A stretch of 18,265 nt of DNA from an uncultured Flavobacteriales bacterium (GCA_938023515.1 CALJDR010000076.1:1-18265), one strand, 5' to 3'; shown: positions 6,424 through 15,229, counted from the stretch's first letter. Notes: a model not told the origin generated them from the sequence alone. Made by a program: numbers and translations.

Positions 6424-8919
6424 CTATTTGTCCGTTTGCGAAACCGGGCATTTTTTCCGGCGGGTGTACCAGACGGCCCCGGCAGTACCAAGCAGGAGCA
6501 GCAGGGAGCATACCAGACTGATGCGGTCGCCCCAGATCACTTCCTGAGGTTCGAATTTGAACTCCACGGTATGCTGGCCCTGGGGGACGATCATTGCCCG
6601 CAGGACGTAGTTGGCCCGGAAATAATCTACGGGTTTTCCGTCCAGATATGCATTCCAGCCGTCCGGATAGTAAATCTCCGAGAATACGACGGGGGAATCG
6701 GTGGCCAGGTCGGTTTGGTAAACCAGATGGTTCGGCTGATGGGAAGTCAGTTTCACGCGGTATACGGTCGACGAATCGCGGACGAAAGGCGCGAAAGCGG
6801 CCGCTTGTTGGAACCGGGCGTCGGCCACGGCGATACGGGAAACGTCGAGCGAATCGAGCGCTTCCAGTTCCCGGTTGGCGTTATCGGCAAAGACGATGCT
6901 GTCCACGGCCCAGGCGGCGCCCAGAGCCATCGGATTCTGCTGAATGGACAACTGGCCCGAATCGTCCTGCGGGGGGACGATGAAATATTTGGTGTTGAGC
7001 ATGGACAGGACTCCGTAGTTGAAACGGCTGATCTGGTGTTCCCACAGTTCCTGGTATCGCTGGAGTTTGGCGGCGTGGTATCCGCCGAGCGAATTGAAAT
7101 AGTAGGAAGTCGAAGCGTCCTGCATGGGGCTGACGGCCAGGTTCAGCACCCGGAAATAGGTCGTGTCCCCGGCGAGCTGCCGGGAGACGACGTGGGCGGC
7201 CGATCCGGCGAAGGGGTCTTCCATCGTGAAACGGTTGACGAAGTTCCCGTCGTTCAGGTAGCGTTTGTCCACACCCCACATGTCGGCTACCACCAGGATG
7301 CACAGGCCGAATACGGTGATGTTCCGGCTGATTTTTTCCTTATAGGCCAGCCAAAGCAGTACTGCGGCAGCGCCGATGAAGATGGCCGAACGCACCGAAT
7401 CCGCTGTGAGCAGGTCGTGGCGGTCGGTCTGCAAAGCCGAGGAAACGTATTGGGGAACGGCTTGGAACAGGCGCGCGTCGTTCACGCTGGTGAACGAGAA
7501 TACGACATTGGCCAGCAGGATGAAGAACACGCACAGGCCGCCCGTGAGGGCCAGTGAAGTATAGAAACCGCGTTTGCGTTTCAGGTTGGGCAGTTCCAGA
7601 CGATCCGTAGAGAACCATTCCTTCAGGGCCAGTACGGCCAGCATCGGGATGGTGATCGACGAAACGATAAGGGCCGAAGAAGGCGTGCGGAACTTGTTGT
7701 ACATCGGGAAATGGTCGATCATCCAGTTGGCAAACCACATGGCATTGCTGCCCCAGGCCATCAGGAAACTGAGTATGGTTGCCGCCACGAGCCACCATTT
7801 CATCGGCCCGCGCACGATGATAGCCCCGAGCAGGAACAGGAAGACCACGATAGCCCCCACATAAGATGGCCCCGAGGTGAACGGCTGGTCGCCCCAGTAG
7901 GACGAGGACGAAGCGATGGCGCTGTATGCCTGGGAGAATTCGTCGGGCTGTTCGTACGAGAATTTCTGGACGGCCTTCAGGTAATTGGACTCTTTGTCGA
8001 AATCGAAGCCCGATGCGCCGCCGTACAGGTCGGGCACCATCAGGTTGAACGTTTCACCGATCCCGTAGCTCCATGCCAAAAGGTAATCCTTGTCCAGCCC
8101 TTTTTGCGGCTTGCCGGATTCCTGTACGAGCTCGCTGCCCCCGCGGATAGTGTGTTCCTGGTAAGACCAAGTGCTCCACAGGCGTCCCGCATTGAGACCG
8201 ACACCCACTAAGGAGGCCAGGACGAGTACGGCGGTTGCTTTCCAGAAGCGGGCGAAGTATCCTTTCAGATAGCTGACCATCATGTAGATCAACACGTATA
8301 TCGCCAGGGCAAGGCCCAGGTAATAGGTCATTTGCGGGTGGTTGGCGTATATTTCCAGTCCCATGGCAAAAGCCATCATGACCCCGCCCCACAGGTATTT
8401 TCCCCGGTAGGTCAAAAGGACGGCCGCCACGACCAGCGGCAGGTAAGCGATGGCGTGCGCCTTGGAATTGTGCCCGGCCGCCAGGATGATGAACAGGTAG
8501 GAGGTGAACCCGAACATGAGCGCCCCGAGCAGCGCCTTTTTCCAGCCCATGCGCATCACCAGCATCAGGGCGAAAAAGCCGATGAAAAACAGGAAGAGAT
8601 AATCCGCCGGACGGGGGAGGAAGCGCAGGGCGCTGTCCACGTATTTGATGAAATTATAGCTGAAATCGGTCGTGATCTGATAGTCGGGCATCCCGCAGAA
8701 CATCCGCCCTGTCCAGTAGGGGTCTTGCCCGTTGTGGTCGGCCCGGTACTGGAGGATTTCCTGGGCGCTGCCTGCGAACTGTTTGATGTCGCCCTGTTCC
8801 AGCACTTTTCCCGAAAGCACGGGGCTGAAATAGGCCAGCGAGATCAGGGCGAACAGGACGATGCACCCGATGATGGGCAGATATTTTTTGACAGGGTTTC
8901 CGGTGGCGGTATTTTCCAT
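6424..8919 (-). CDS. YfhO family polytopic membrane protein
   Basis: An 831-residue integral membrane protein of the YfhO family (PF09586). In Gram-positive bacteria YfhO adds sugars to teichoic acid from a lipid-linked donor (GT-C-like); in Bacteroidetes the role is inferred, not shown. The first membrane segment is near residues 13-31 and about a dozen more follow up to residue 530. Conserved family spots are visible: an acidic loop after TM1 (LEQGDIKQF), AAGHNSKAHA (147-156) and YANHPQMTYY (191-200). One membrane span lies near the C-terminus (WGDRISLVCSLLLLLGTAGAVWY), preceded by the typical beta-rich domain with YYPDGWNAYLDGKPV. It lies between DPP4 (17-base gap) and the glycosyltransferase (3-base gap), which supports a glycan or envelope role. 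Confidence 0.92.
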   Translation of the reverse strand: MENTATGNPVKKYLPIIGCIVLFALISLAYFSPVLSGKVLEQGDIKQFAGSAQEILQYRADHNGQDPYWTGRMFCGMPDYQITTDFSYNFIKYVDSALRFLPRPADYLFLFFIGFFALMLVMRMGWKKALLGALMFGFTSYLFIILAAGHNSKAHAIAYLPLVVAAVLLTYRGKYLWGGVMMAFAMGLEIYANHPQMTYYLGLALAIYVLIYMMVSYLKGYFARFWKATAVLVLASLVGVGLNAGRLWSTWSYQEHTIRGGSELVQESGKPQKGLDKDYLLAWSYGIGETFNLMVPDLYGGASGFDFDKESNYLKAVQKFSYEQPDEFSQAYSAIASSSSYWGDQPFTSGPSYVGAIVVFLFLLGAIIVRGPMKWWLVAATILSFLMAWGSNAMWFANWMIDHFPMYNKFRTPSSALIVSSITIPMLAVLALKEWFSTDRLELPNLKRKRGFYTSLALTGGLCVFFILLANVVFSFTSVNDARLFQAVPQYVSSALQTDRHDLLTADSVRSAIFIGAAAVLLWLAYKEKISRNITVFGLCILVVADMWGVDKRYLNDGNFVNRFTMEDPFAGSAAHVVSRQLAGDTTYFRVLNLAVSPMQDASTSYYFNSLGGYHAAKLQRYQELWEHQISRFNYGVLSMLNTKYFIVPPQDDSGQLSIQQNPMALGAAWAVDSIVFADNANRELEALDSLDVSRIAVADARFQQAAAFAPFVRDSSTVYRVKLTSHQPNHLVYQTDLATDSPVVFSEIYYPDGWNAYLDGKPVDYFRANYVLRAMIVPQGQHTVEFKFEPQEVIWGDRISLVCSLLLLLGTAGAVWYTRRKKCPVSQTDK

Positions 8920-8936
8920 GAGTGGGATATTTTATA

Positions 8937-11114
8937 TCAAAGGTTTTGCAGGAGGAAATCGGTGATCTTGGTAAACAGGTGCAGACGTGTCAGGCCTCCG
9001 TATATGCTGTGGTTTTTGTCGGGGTAGACCATCTGTTCGAACGGGCGGTTGGCCGCTATCAGCAGGGTCGAGAATTCCATCGTGTTCTGGAAATGTACGT
9101 TGTCGTCCGCCGTACCGTGTATCAGCAGAAAGCGGCTCGAAAGGTCCTCGGCATAGGTGAGGGGAGAATTCTTGTCGTACCCTTCGAGGTTTTCCTGGGG
9201 GGTCGAGAGGTAGCGTTCCGTATAGATGGAATCGTAAAAACGCCAGGAAGTTACCGGTGCGACGGCCACAGCCGCCCGCCAGGTATCTCCGCCGCGGGTG
9301 GCAGCCAGCGAGGCCATGTATCCCCCGAAGCTCCAGCCGAAAATGCCGATCCGCTGCGCATCTATGTAGGGAAGTTTGCCGAGGGCTTCGGCGGCTTTTT
9401 TCTGGTCGTGAAGCTCGATTTCTCCCATCCGTTTGTAGATGGTTTTTTCAAAAGCGGCTCCCCGGCCTCCTGTGCCGCGGTTGTCCACACAGGCGACGAT
9501 ATACCCTTTTTGGGTTAGGTAGGCGAACCAAAGGTCCTGCGAAGTATACCAGGTGTTGAGCACTTGTTGGCTTCCGGGGCCTCCGTACACGTACATGAGC
9601 AGCGGATAGGTCTTCGTGCTGTCGAAATCGACCGGGCGCATCGTCCACATCTGCAAGTGCTGGCCGTCTTCGGTGGTGAGGGTCGAAAATTCCCTGGTCG
9701 GGATATGCAGGGAATCCACCCGGGCTTTCAGGGCATCATTATTTTGGAGGACTTTGACGATTTTTCCGTCCCGAGGGTCGTTCAGCGTATAAAGGGCCGG
9801 TGTGGTCGCGCTGTTGAAGGTGTTGATGTAATAGGCGAAACCCTTGGAAAAAGCGGCCGAGTTGGTGCCTATGGCTGAGGAAAGGCGGCGGATTTTTCCG
9901 TTTTTGAGGGTTACGGCGCAGATATCCCGGTTTTCGGACCCTTGCGCGGTACTTTGGAAATAACCTGTCCCGGTCTTTTCGTCGATGCCGTAGAAAGTGG
10001 TGATCTGCCAGTGGCCCCGGGTCACCTGTCGGGTCTTTCCTTTCGGATCCATCAGGTAGAGATGGGCGTACCCGTCCCGTTCGCTGACGAAAGCGACCGA
10101 GCCGTCTTTCATGAACACGGTGGCGTCGTTCAGGTTGATATAGGCATCGTCCTTGTCCTGGTAGATGAGTTTTGTTTCCCAATTGGGGAGGCTTACCCCG
10201 TAGACGTCCAACCGGTTTTGCAGACGGGGCATCACGTAGAATGCCAAACGGTCTTGTCCGGCCGTCCACCGGATGCGCGGGATATAGAACTCGCCCTGAT
10301 GGGGCACGTCGACTTCCCGGGCAGACTTTTCGTCCAGAGTGTAAATCCAGAGGCTTACGTCGGAATTGCGGGCGCCGGCTTTCGGGTATTTGAACGTGTC
10401 GCGGTTCGGGTACAGGCGATTGTAGATGTCCATGCCGTATACGGGCACTTCGCTTTCGTCGAAACGCAGGTAGGCCAGGTATTTGCCCGAGGGGCTCCAG
10501 TCGAACAGGCGCACGACGGCAAATTCTTCTTCGTATACCCAGTCGGAGGTTCCGTTGATGATGCTCCCTGCTTTTCCGTCCGAGGTCACGCGGACGGTCT
10601 GTCCGGAGGCAAGGTCTTTGTAGTAGAGGTCGTTGTCTTTGGAATAGGCCACTTTGGTGCCGTCCGGGGAGAAAAGGGCTTGCTGTATCCGTCCGGGTGC
10701 TACGGCGGTCAGGGAACGGGTCGCCGCATCGTATACGTAATACAGGGCGGTATAGGACCGGCGGAAGATGCTTTGAGAGTTGGTGCCGATCAGGATGCGG
10801 GACTCGTCGGGGCTCAGTTGGTAGGAGAAGATCCGTTTCCCTGCCAGCGGCGCCAGGCCTTCGCTCGAGAACAGGGTGGCGGTTTTTTCCCCTGCCGCAT
10901 AATCGTATTTGTTGATCAGGGTCGAGCTGCCGTCCCTTTCCAGCAGGGTGTAATGCCGTCCGTCTGAAGTGGAGCGCAGGGCGTCGATCCCTTGGGCGGC
11001 GAACATCGCGCCGGAGGCATATATATCCTTAAGGGTCAGCGTGTCATGCTGCGCAGGGGTGCCTCCGGCCAAGGCCGAGACGCCGCAAAAGAAGCAGATC
11101 AGGATTTTTTTCAT
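8937..11114 (-). CDS. Dipeptidyl peptidase IV (S9B serine protease)
   Basis: A periplasmic or surface exopeptidase that removes Xaa-Pro (or Xaa-Ala) dipeptides from peptide N-termini, supporting peptide feeding. The 725 residues are close to Porphyromonas DPP4. A signal peptide occupies about residues 1-21 (MKKILICFFCGVSALAGGTP, then AQ). The N-terminal beta-propeller carries DWVYEEEF (191-198), whose Glu pair binds the substrate amino terminus. The C-terminal alpha/beta-hydrolase domain has the full triad: GWSFGGYM with Ser595, HGTADDNVHF with Asp670, and DKNHSIYGG with His702. It is the first gene of a unit with YfhO and the glycosyltransferase and is divergent from yicC. A -7 box at 11180-11187 gives a leader of about 60 bases. 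Confidence 0.96.
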   Translation of the reverse strand: MKKILICFFCGVSALAGGTPAQHDTLTLKDIYASGAMFAAQGIDALRSTSDGRHYTLLERDGSSTLINKYDYAAGEKTATLFSSEGLAPLAGKRIFSYQLSPDESRILIGTNSQSIFRRSYTALYYVYDAATRSLTAVAPGRIQQALFSPDGTKVAYSKDNDLYYKDLASGQTVRVTSDGKAGSIINGTSDWVYEEEFAVVRLFDWSPSGKYLAYLRFDESEVPVYGMDIYNRLYPNRDTFKYPKAGARNSDVSLWIYTLDEKSAREVDVPHQGEFYIPRIRWTAGQDRLAFYVMPRLQNRLDVYGVSLPNWETKLIYQDKDDAYINLNDATVFMKDGSVAFVSERDGYAHLYLMDPKGKTRQVTRGHWQITTFYGIDEKTGTGYFQSTAQGSENRDICAVTLKNGKIRRLSSAIGTNSAAFSKGFAYYINTFNSATTPALYTLNDPRDGKIVKVLQNNDALKARVDSLHIPTREFSTLTTEDGQHLQMWTMRPVDFDSTKTYPLLMYVYGGPGSQQVLNTWYTSQDLWFAYLTQKGYIVACVDNRGTGGRGAAFEKTIYKRMGEIELHDQKKAAEALGKLPYIDAQRIGIFGWSFGGYMASLAATRGGDTWRAAVAVAPVTSWRFYDSIYTERYLSTPQENLEGYDKNSPLTYAEDLSSRFLLIHGTADDNVHFQNTMEFSTLLIAANRPFEQMVYPDKNHSIYGGLTRLHLFTKITDFLLQNL

Positions 11115-11179
11115 CCGTTACAGGTTTGTATAGTGCGAAATTAGGTAAAATACGGACATTTTCCGGTACTTTCGAAGGG

Positions 11180-11187
11180 CAAAATTA
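11180..11187 (-). promoter_or_regulatory. Probable DPP4 -7 promoter box
   Basis: TAATTTTG on the - strand fits TAnnTTTG and lies 66 bases upstream of the DPP4 start. I see no convincing -33 TTTG at the right spacing. Confidence 0.5.
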
Positions 11188-11208
11188 CGGCAAACGGATT
11201 ATCTTCCT

Positions 11209-11216
11209 TAATTTTG
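11209..11216 (+). promoter_or_regulatory. Probable yicC-gmk-nadD -7 promoter box
   Basis: TAATTTTG on the + strand, 74 bases before the yicC start. It is the exact inverted copy of the divergent DPP4 box 21 bases away. No clear -33 element is seen. Confidence 0.5.
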
Positions 11217-11290
11217 TACCTGCAGATGCCGTCCGGGAGCCATGCCGGTTCGACCATTGACCACGACAAAAGAATAAATACACGACAAAG

Positions 11291-12151
11291 ATGATACGAT
11301 CGATGACAGGTTTCGGCCGGGCACAGGCCGACCTGGGAGGAAAGAAGGTAACGGTAGAGATCAAGTCCCTCAACGGGAAACAAATGGATCTGTCCACCCG
11401 CATCCCTTCCTATTACCGTGAGAAAGAACTGGAAATCCGCAGCTACGTTACTTCGCGCCTGGTGCGGGGGAAAGTGGATTTCCTGCTGTATACCGAGGCT
11501 TCGGATGCGGACAACAGCCATGATATCAATACGGCTACGGTGCAGTCTTATATGAAACAGCTGCAGGAGATAGAACCTTCCGTCACGCCGTCCGAGAGCT
11601 TGGCTTTGGCTATGCGCCTGCCGGATGTGTTCAAAGCCGAACGGGAAGAACTTTCCGAGGCGGAGTGGGATGCGGTGATGAAAGTGATTGCCGAAGCAGC
11701 CGATGCCCTGATCGCTCACCGGACGGAGGAAGGTGCCGTGCTGGAAAGGGAGCTCGCTTCTTACATCGGCAATATCCGCTCGCTGTCCGCCCAGATAGAA
11801 CCGTTCGAAAAAATCCGGATCGAACAGGTCAAGGAGCGCCTGCGCAAGAACCTGACCGAGGCGGATGTCAAGGTGGACGAAAACCGATTCGAGCAGGAGG
11901 TTATCTTCTACCTCGAAAAGTTGGACATCACCGAAGAAAAAGTCCGGCTGAACCTGCACCTGGATTATTTCCTCAAGACGATGGACAGCGAAGAGGACTG
12001 CGGGAAAAAACTGGGCTTCATCGCTCAGGAGATCGGCCGGGAAATCAATACGACCGGGTCGAAATCCAACCAGGCCGATATGCAGAAGCTGGTGGTGCGG
12101 ATGAAGGACGAACTGGAAAAGATCAAGGAACAATCCCTCAACGTACTTTAA
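11291..12151 (+). CDS. yicC: YicC family endoribonuclease
   Basis: A 286-residue cytoplasmic protein of the YicC/YloC family, shown in E. coli and Bacillus to be an endoribonuclease. The start MIRSMTGFGRAQ is the family hallmark and fixes the ATG at 11291. The N-terminal YicC domain (about 1-155) includes VEIKSLNGKQMDLSTRIPS. The C-terminal DUF1732 region (about 200-286) carries RFEQEVIFYLEKLDITEEKV and FIAQEIGREINTTGSKSN, the most conserved stretch of the family. It is the first gene of an operon with gmk (6-base gap) and nadD, an order that is common in Bacteroidetes. Confidence 0.95.
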   Translation: MIRSMTGFGRAQADLGGKKVTVEIKSLNGKQMDLSTRIPSYYREKELEIRSYVTSRLVRGKVDFLLYTEASDADNSHDINTATVQSYMKQLQEIEPSVTPSESLALAMRLPDVFKAEREELSEAEWDAVMKVIAEAADALIAHRTEEGAVLERELASYIGNIRSLSAQIEPFEKIRIEQVKERLRKNLTEADVKVDENRFEQEVIFYLEKLDITEEKVRLNLHLDYFLKTMDSEEDCGKKLGFIAQEIGREINTTGSKSNQADMQKLVVRMKDELEKIKEQSLNVL

Positions 12152-12157
12152 ACGACT

Positions 12158-12733
12158 ATGGCTGCCAAAAATAAAATACTCATCTTTTCGGCCCCGTCCG
12201 GGTCGGGTAAGACGACCATCGTGAACCGCCTGCTTTCCGAAGGGATATTGGATGCCGAATTCTCGGTATCCGCTACTTCGCGCGCGCCGCGCAAGGGAGA
12301 AACGCATGGAAAAGAATACTATTTCCTTTCCCCCGAAGAATTCCGCCGCCGGATAGAGGCCCGGGAATTTCTCGAATGGGAGCAGGTATATGCCGATACT
12401 TATTACGGGACGCCCCGCAGTGAGCTGGCCCGCATCTGGGAAAACGGCCGGGTGGTGGTACTCGACGTGGATGTGGTAGGGGGACTGAACATCAAGCGGA
12501 TGTATCCGGAAGAATCTCTGGCGATATTTATCATGCCGCCGTCCATCGAAGAACTGCGTGCCCGCCTGGAGGGCCGGGGCACGGAAACGCCGGATAAGGT
12601 CGATATGCGGATAGCTAAGGCCGAACGGGAAATATCCTTTTCGAAGGATTTCGATGTGATCATCGTCAACGACGATTTGGAAAAGGCGGTCGAAGAGGCC
12701 CGGCGTACGGTGCTCGCTTTTTTGGAAAAATAG
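12158..12733 (+). CDS. gmk: Guanylate kinase
   Basis: Guanylate kinase phosphorylates GMP to GDP with ATP in the purine salvage and synthesis pathway. The 191-residue length is typical. The P-loop is SAPSGSGKTT (11-20), with Ala where many homologues have Gly. The GMP-binding part follows: SATSRAPRKGETHGKEYYF (38-56), FLEWEQVYADTYYGTP (71-86) and VVLDVDVVGG, the Walker-B-like strand. The lid and C-terminal helix region holds RLEGRGTETPDKVDMRIAKA and a final FDVIIVNDDLEKA. It starts 6 bases after yicC and belongs to the same transcript. Confidence 0.97.
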   Translation: MAAKNKILIFSAPSGSGKTTIVNRLLSEGILDAEFSVSATSRAPRKGETHGKEYYFLSPEEFRRRIEAREFLEWEQVYADTYYGTPRSELARIWENGRVVVLDVDVVGGLNIKRMYPEESLAIFIMPPSIEELRARLEGRGTETPDKVDMRIAKAEREISFSKDFDVIIVNDDLEKAVEEARRTVLAFLEK

Positions 12734-12764
12734 TTGCCGCCGATAAAACGGAAGCGCTGAAAAA

Positions 12765-13358
12765 ATGGGAGACGGGAAAAAGAAAACGGGACTCTATTTC
12801 GGGTCGTTCAACCCGGTACATGCCGGACACCTGATCGTGGCCGAATATATCCAGCAGCATACCGATATCGACGAGGTGTGGCTGGTGGTCTCCCCCCACA
12901 ATCCTTTCAAGGAAAAGAATACGCTCGCTTCCGACTACGCGCGGCTGGAAATGGTGCACCTGGCCCTCGATGGGTTCGATGGCCTGCGGGCGTGCGACGC
13001 GGAATTTTACCTGCCTAAACCCAGCTATACGGCCGATACCCTTTTGTTTTTGTCCCAGAAATACCCCGACCGGCAGTTTTGCCTGATCATGGGGGCGGAT
13101 ACCCTTGTCGGGTTCGAGAAGTGGAAGAATTACGAATTCCTGCTCAAATATTTCCCGTTCTATCTCTATCCGCGCCCGGGTTATGCCAACGGCAGCCCTT
13201 TGTTCACGGGGGCCGATGTAACGGTAATGACGGGCGCGCCGCAGGTGGAAATATCGGCGTCGGCGATTCGGGAGGATATAAAGGCCGGGCGGAGCGTGAA
13301 AGCGCTTATCCCGCCGGCTGTGTATGATTATATAGAACGCGGAGGGTTATATAGGTAA
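12765..13358 (+). CDS. nadD: Nicotinate-nucleotide adenylyltransferase
   Basis: NadD joins nicotinate mononucleotide and ATP to make deamido-NAD in NAD synthesis. The 197 residues start with TGLYFGSFNPVHAGHL, containing the nucleotidyltransferase HxGH signature (His19, His22). Further family marks are DEVWLVVSPHNPFKEKN (substrate loop), FCLIMGADTLVGFEKWKNYEFLL and the ISASAIR motif (163-169), equivalent to ISSTxxR, that binds the ATP phosphates. The start ATG at 12765 gives a short charged extension (MGDGKKK) before the first strand; no better start is visible. Last gene of the yicC operon (31-base gap after gmk), followed by a strong two-way terminator. Confidence 0.97.
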   Translation: MGDGKKKTGLYFGSFNPVHAGHLIVAEYIQQHTDIDEVWLVVSPHNPFKEKNTLASDYARLEMVHLALDGFDGLRACDAEFYLPKPSYTADTLLFLSQKYPDRQFCLIMGADTLVGFEKWKNYEFLLKYFPFYLYPRPGYANGSPLFTGADVTVMTGAPQVEISASAIREDIKAGRSVKALIPPAVYDYIERGGLYR

Positions 13359-13386
13359 AACCGTACTCCTGTTCTGTTGCATATAC

Positions 13387-13418
13387 AAAAAAGCCCTGCT
13401 GAAAGCAGGGCTTTTTTT
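13387..13418. terminator. Two-way terminator between nadD and the histidine kinase gene
   Basis: A stem of AAAAAAGCCCTGCT (13387-13400) with AGCAGGGCTTTTTT (13404-13417) has a GAA loop and T runs on both strands. It ends the nadD transcript and the convergent histidine kinase transcript, which stops at 13434. Confidence 0.95.
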
Positions 13419-13433
13419 GATGGGTATGATTGC

Positions 13434-14465
13434 TTATTCGGTACCGCCTTTGGGTAGTGTAAAGCGGAACCGGGAACCGTATTTCAGTTTGCTCTCCACC
13501 TCGATCTTTTCCCCGTGGGATTCGATGATATGCTTGACGATGGAAAGTCCCAGCCCGGAGCCTCCGTTGTCGCGGGAACGGCTCTTGTCTACCCGGTAGA
13601 ACCGTTCGAAAACACGGGCCAGATCGGCGGCGGCGATACCGATACCGTTGTCCGATATCTCGGTGACGATCTTGTCCCCGGCTTCATAAAAGCGGATTTT
13701 CACGTAACCGCCTTTCTCTTTGGAATAACGCACAGAGTTGGTCACCAGGTTGGTGAGAACCTGTTCGATACGCATCTCGTCGGCAAAGACCAGGATGGGT
13801 TCATTGTAATCTTTGTCCAGGGCGACTGTCACTCCGCGTTCGAAAGCCTCCATATCGACCATCCCGATGATGTTTTCAGCCAGCGCTACGATATCGAACG
13901 TTTCCTTTACGGGGATATTCCGGCCGTTTTCCAGTTTGGTGATGGTGTCGAGGTCCTTTACGACAGATACCAGTCTTTCCATTCCTATCGAGGCACGCTT
14001 GATATATTTGGCGGTGAGCTCCGGATCGTCGAGCCCCCCTTCCATCAGCGTGAGCAGATAACCTTGCGTGGTGAAAAGCGGCGTTTTCAGTTCGTGAGCC
14101 AGGTTGCCGATGAATTCCCGGCGGAACGTATCGCGGTCGCGCAGGGTGTCTTCTTCCACCTGGCGTTTTTCGACGAAACTGCGCATATTCTCCTGCAGGC
14201 GGGACAGTTGTTCGGATACTGTCCGCGAACCGTCGTACCGGGAGAAAGTGAAATTGTTGTGGATGTCCCGGATCTTACGGCTCAGCGCCCGGTCGTGCAG
14301 TGGGATCACTACCCAACACACTACGATGTAGAACAGGATGACGACCCCGCACAGCGTATATGTCAGGGTGCTGGCAGCATTCATATACAGGCATACACCC
14401 AGTACCGCCGCCAACAGGGCAGCGAAAAACAGGTGCGGAACCGATTTGGATAAAAACTTTTTCAT
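13434..14465 (-). CDS. Sensor histidine kinase, PhoR-like
   Basis: The inner-membrane sensor of a two-component pair, 343 residues. Two membrane helices lie at about 11-30 and 35-55 with almost no periplasmic loop, so the signal is probably read in or at the membrane or through a partner. A cytoplasmic linker with coiled-coil-like sequence (SEQLSRLQENMRSFVEKRQVEEDTL) leads to the HisKA domain with the phospho-acceptor His124 in NLAHELKTPL. The HATPase domain has the N box (QVLTNLVTNSVRYS), G1 (DNGIGI), F (VFERFYRVDKSR) and G2 (GGSGLGLSIVKH). All catalytic motifs are intact. It follows the response regulator gene by 36 bases. The resemblance to PhoR supports but does not prove phosphate sensing. 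Confidence 0.93.
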   Translation of the reverse strand: MKKFLSKSVPHLFFAALLAAVLGVCLYMNAASTLTYTLCGVVILFYIVVCWVVIPLHDRALSRKIRDIHNNFTFSRYDGSRTVSEQLSRLQENMRSFVEKRQVEEDTLRDRDTFRREFIGNLAHELKTPLFTTQGYLLTLMEGGLDDPELTAKYIKRASIGMERLVSVVKDLDTITKLENGRNIPVKETFDIVALAENIIGMVDMEAFERGVTVALDKDYNEPILVFADEMRIEQVLTNLVTNSVRYSKEKGGYVKIRFYEAGDKIVTEISDNGIGIAAADLARVFERFYRVDKSRSRDNGGSGLGLSIVKHIIESHGEKIEVESKLKYGSRFRFTLPKGGTE

Positions 14466-14501
14466 GGTCGTATGTATTGCCTGCCGTGTAATCGGACAGG
14501 A

Positions 14502-15191
14502 TTATTTGTCTTCGAATTTATAGCCGACCCCTTTGATGGTCTTGAAACTGTCGTCCCCGATCTTTTCCCGCAGTTTGCGGATGTGGACATCTATCGTGCG
14601 TCCGCCGACCACCACTTCGTTGCCCCAAACCTGGTTCATGATCTCTTCCCGTTTGAAGACCCGTCCGGGACGGGAGGTGAGCAGGGCCAATAGTTCGAAC
14701 TCCTTGCGGGGGAGTACCATTTCCTGCCCTTTGTAGATGACCCGGTATCCTTCGCGGTCGACCACCAGGTCGCCTACCGTATATTGGGTATCGGCATCGG
14801 CGGTGGGGATATTGGCCCGGCGGAGCAAGGCCTTGATCTTGCTCATTAACACTTTGGGTTTTACCGGTTTGGTGATGTAATCGTCCGCTCCGGCCTCAAA
14901 GCCCGCCATCATCGAATAATCCTCGGCCAGCGCCGTAAGGAAAACGACCAGCGTGTCTTTCAACTGCGGTATCTGCCGCATCTTTTCGCAGGTCTCCATT
15001 CCGTCCATACCCGGCATCATCACGTCGAGGATGATCAGGGCGGGGACTTGCCGCCGGGCGATGTCTATGCCCTGTTGGCCGTCGGGGGCCGTGAAAACGG
15101 TATATCCTTCTTTTTTCAGGTGGTACCCGACCAGTTCGAGGATATCGGGTTCGTCGTCCACCAGCAGTATTTTCACATCGGAATTTTTCAC
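14502..15191 (-). CDS. OmpR/PhoB-type response regulator
   Basis: A DNA-binding regulator of 229 residues, the partner of the downstream kinase. The receiver domain has the acidic pair Asp12-Asp13 (ILLVDDEPD), phospho-acceptor Asp56 (LIILDVMMPGMDG), Thr86 and Lys108 (ITKPVKP). The C-terminal winged helix has LPRKEFELLALLTSRPGRVF, then VVGGRTIDVHIRKLREKIGDD, and ends with the usual IKGVGYKF. I chose the GTG at 15189-15191 (MKNSDVKILLVDDEPD). The upstream in-frame TTG at 15224 lies inside the likely -7 box and would add a non-conserved 11-residue extension. Its position first in the pair suggests autoregulation, but no pho-box repeat is evident. Confidence 0.93.
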   Translation of the reverse strand: MKNSDVKILLVDDEPDILELVGYHLKKEGYTVFTAPDGQQGIDIARRQVPALIILDVMMPGMDGMETCEKMRQIPQLKDTLVVFLTALAEDYSMMAGFEAGADDYITKPVKPKVLMSKIKALLRRANIPTADADTQYTVGDLVVDREGYRVIYKGQEMVLPRKEFELLALLTSRPGRVFKREEIMNQVWGNEVVVGGRTIDVHIRKLREKIGDDSFKTIKGVGYKFEDK

Positions 15192-15221
15192 AGGATAGCG
15201 TTTTTGGTTGATTGATCCGAT

Positions 15222-15229
15222 CAAAGGTA
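15222..15229 (-). promoter_or_regulatory. Probable -7 promoter box of the two-component operon
   Basis: TACCTTTG on the - strand fits TAnnTTTG. Transcription would begin near 15215, leaving a leader of about 24 bases before the GTG start at 15191. A run of T precedes it; no clear -33 TTTG was found. Confidence 0.6.

Noticed and set aside
5755..7557. A 600-codon open frame on the + strand
   Set aside because: It is antisense to the glycosyltransferase and YfhO genes, which have clear family motifs and membrane segments. The + strand product has no recognisable domain and is rich in residues typical of a complementary-strand shadow.
9942..10967. A 341-codon open frame on the + strand opposite DPP4
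   Set aside because: The DPP4 reading on the other strand has a complete catalytic triad and propeller motifs; this frame is a shadow.
11141..12307. A 388-codon open frame on the - strand
   Set aside because: It lies opposite yicC and the start of gmk, both well supported. Its product has no motif, and it would overlap the yicC promoter.
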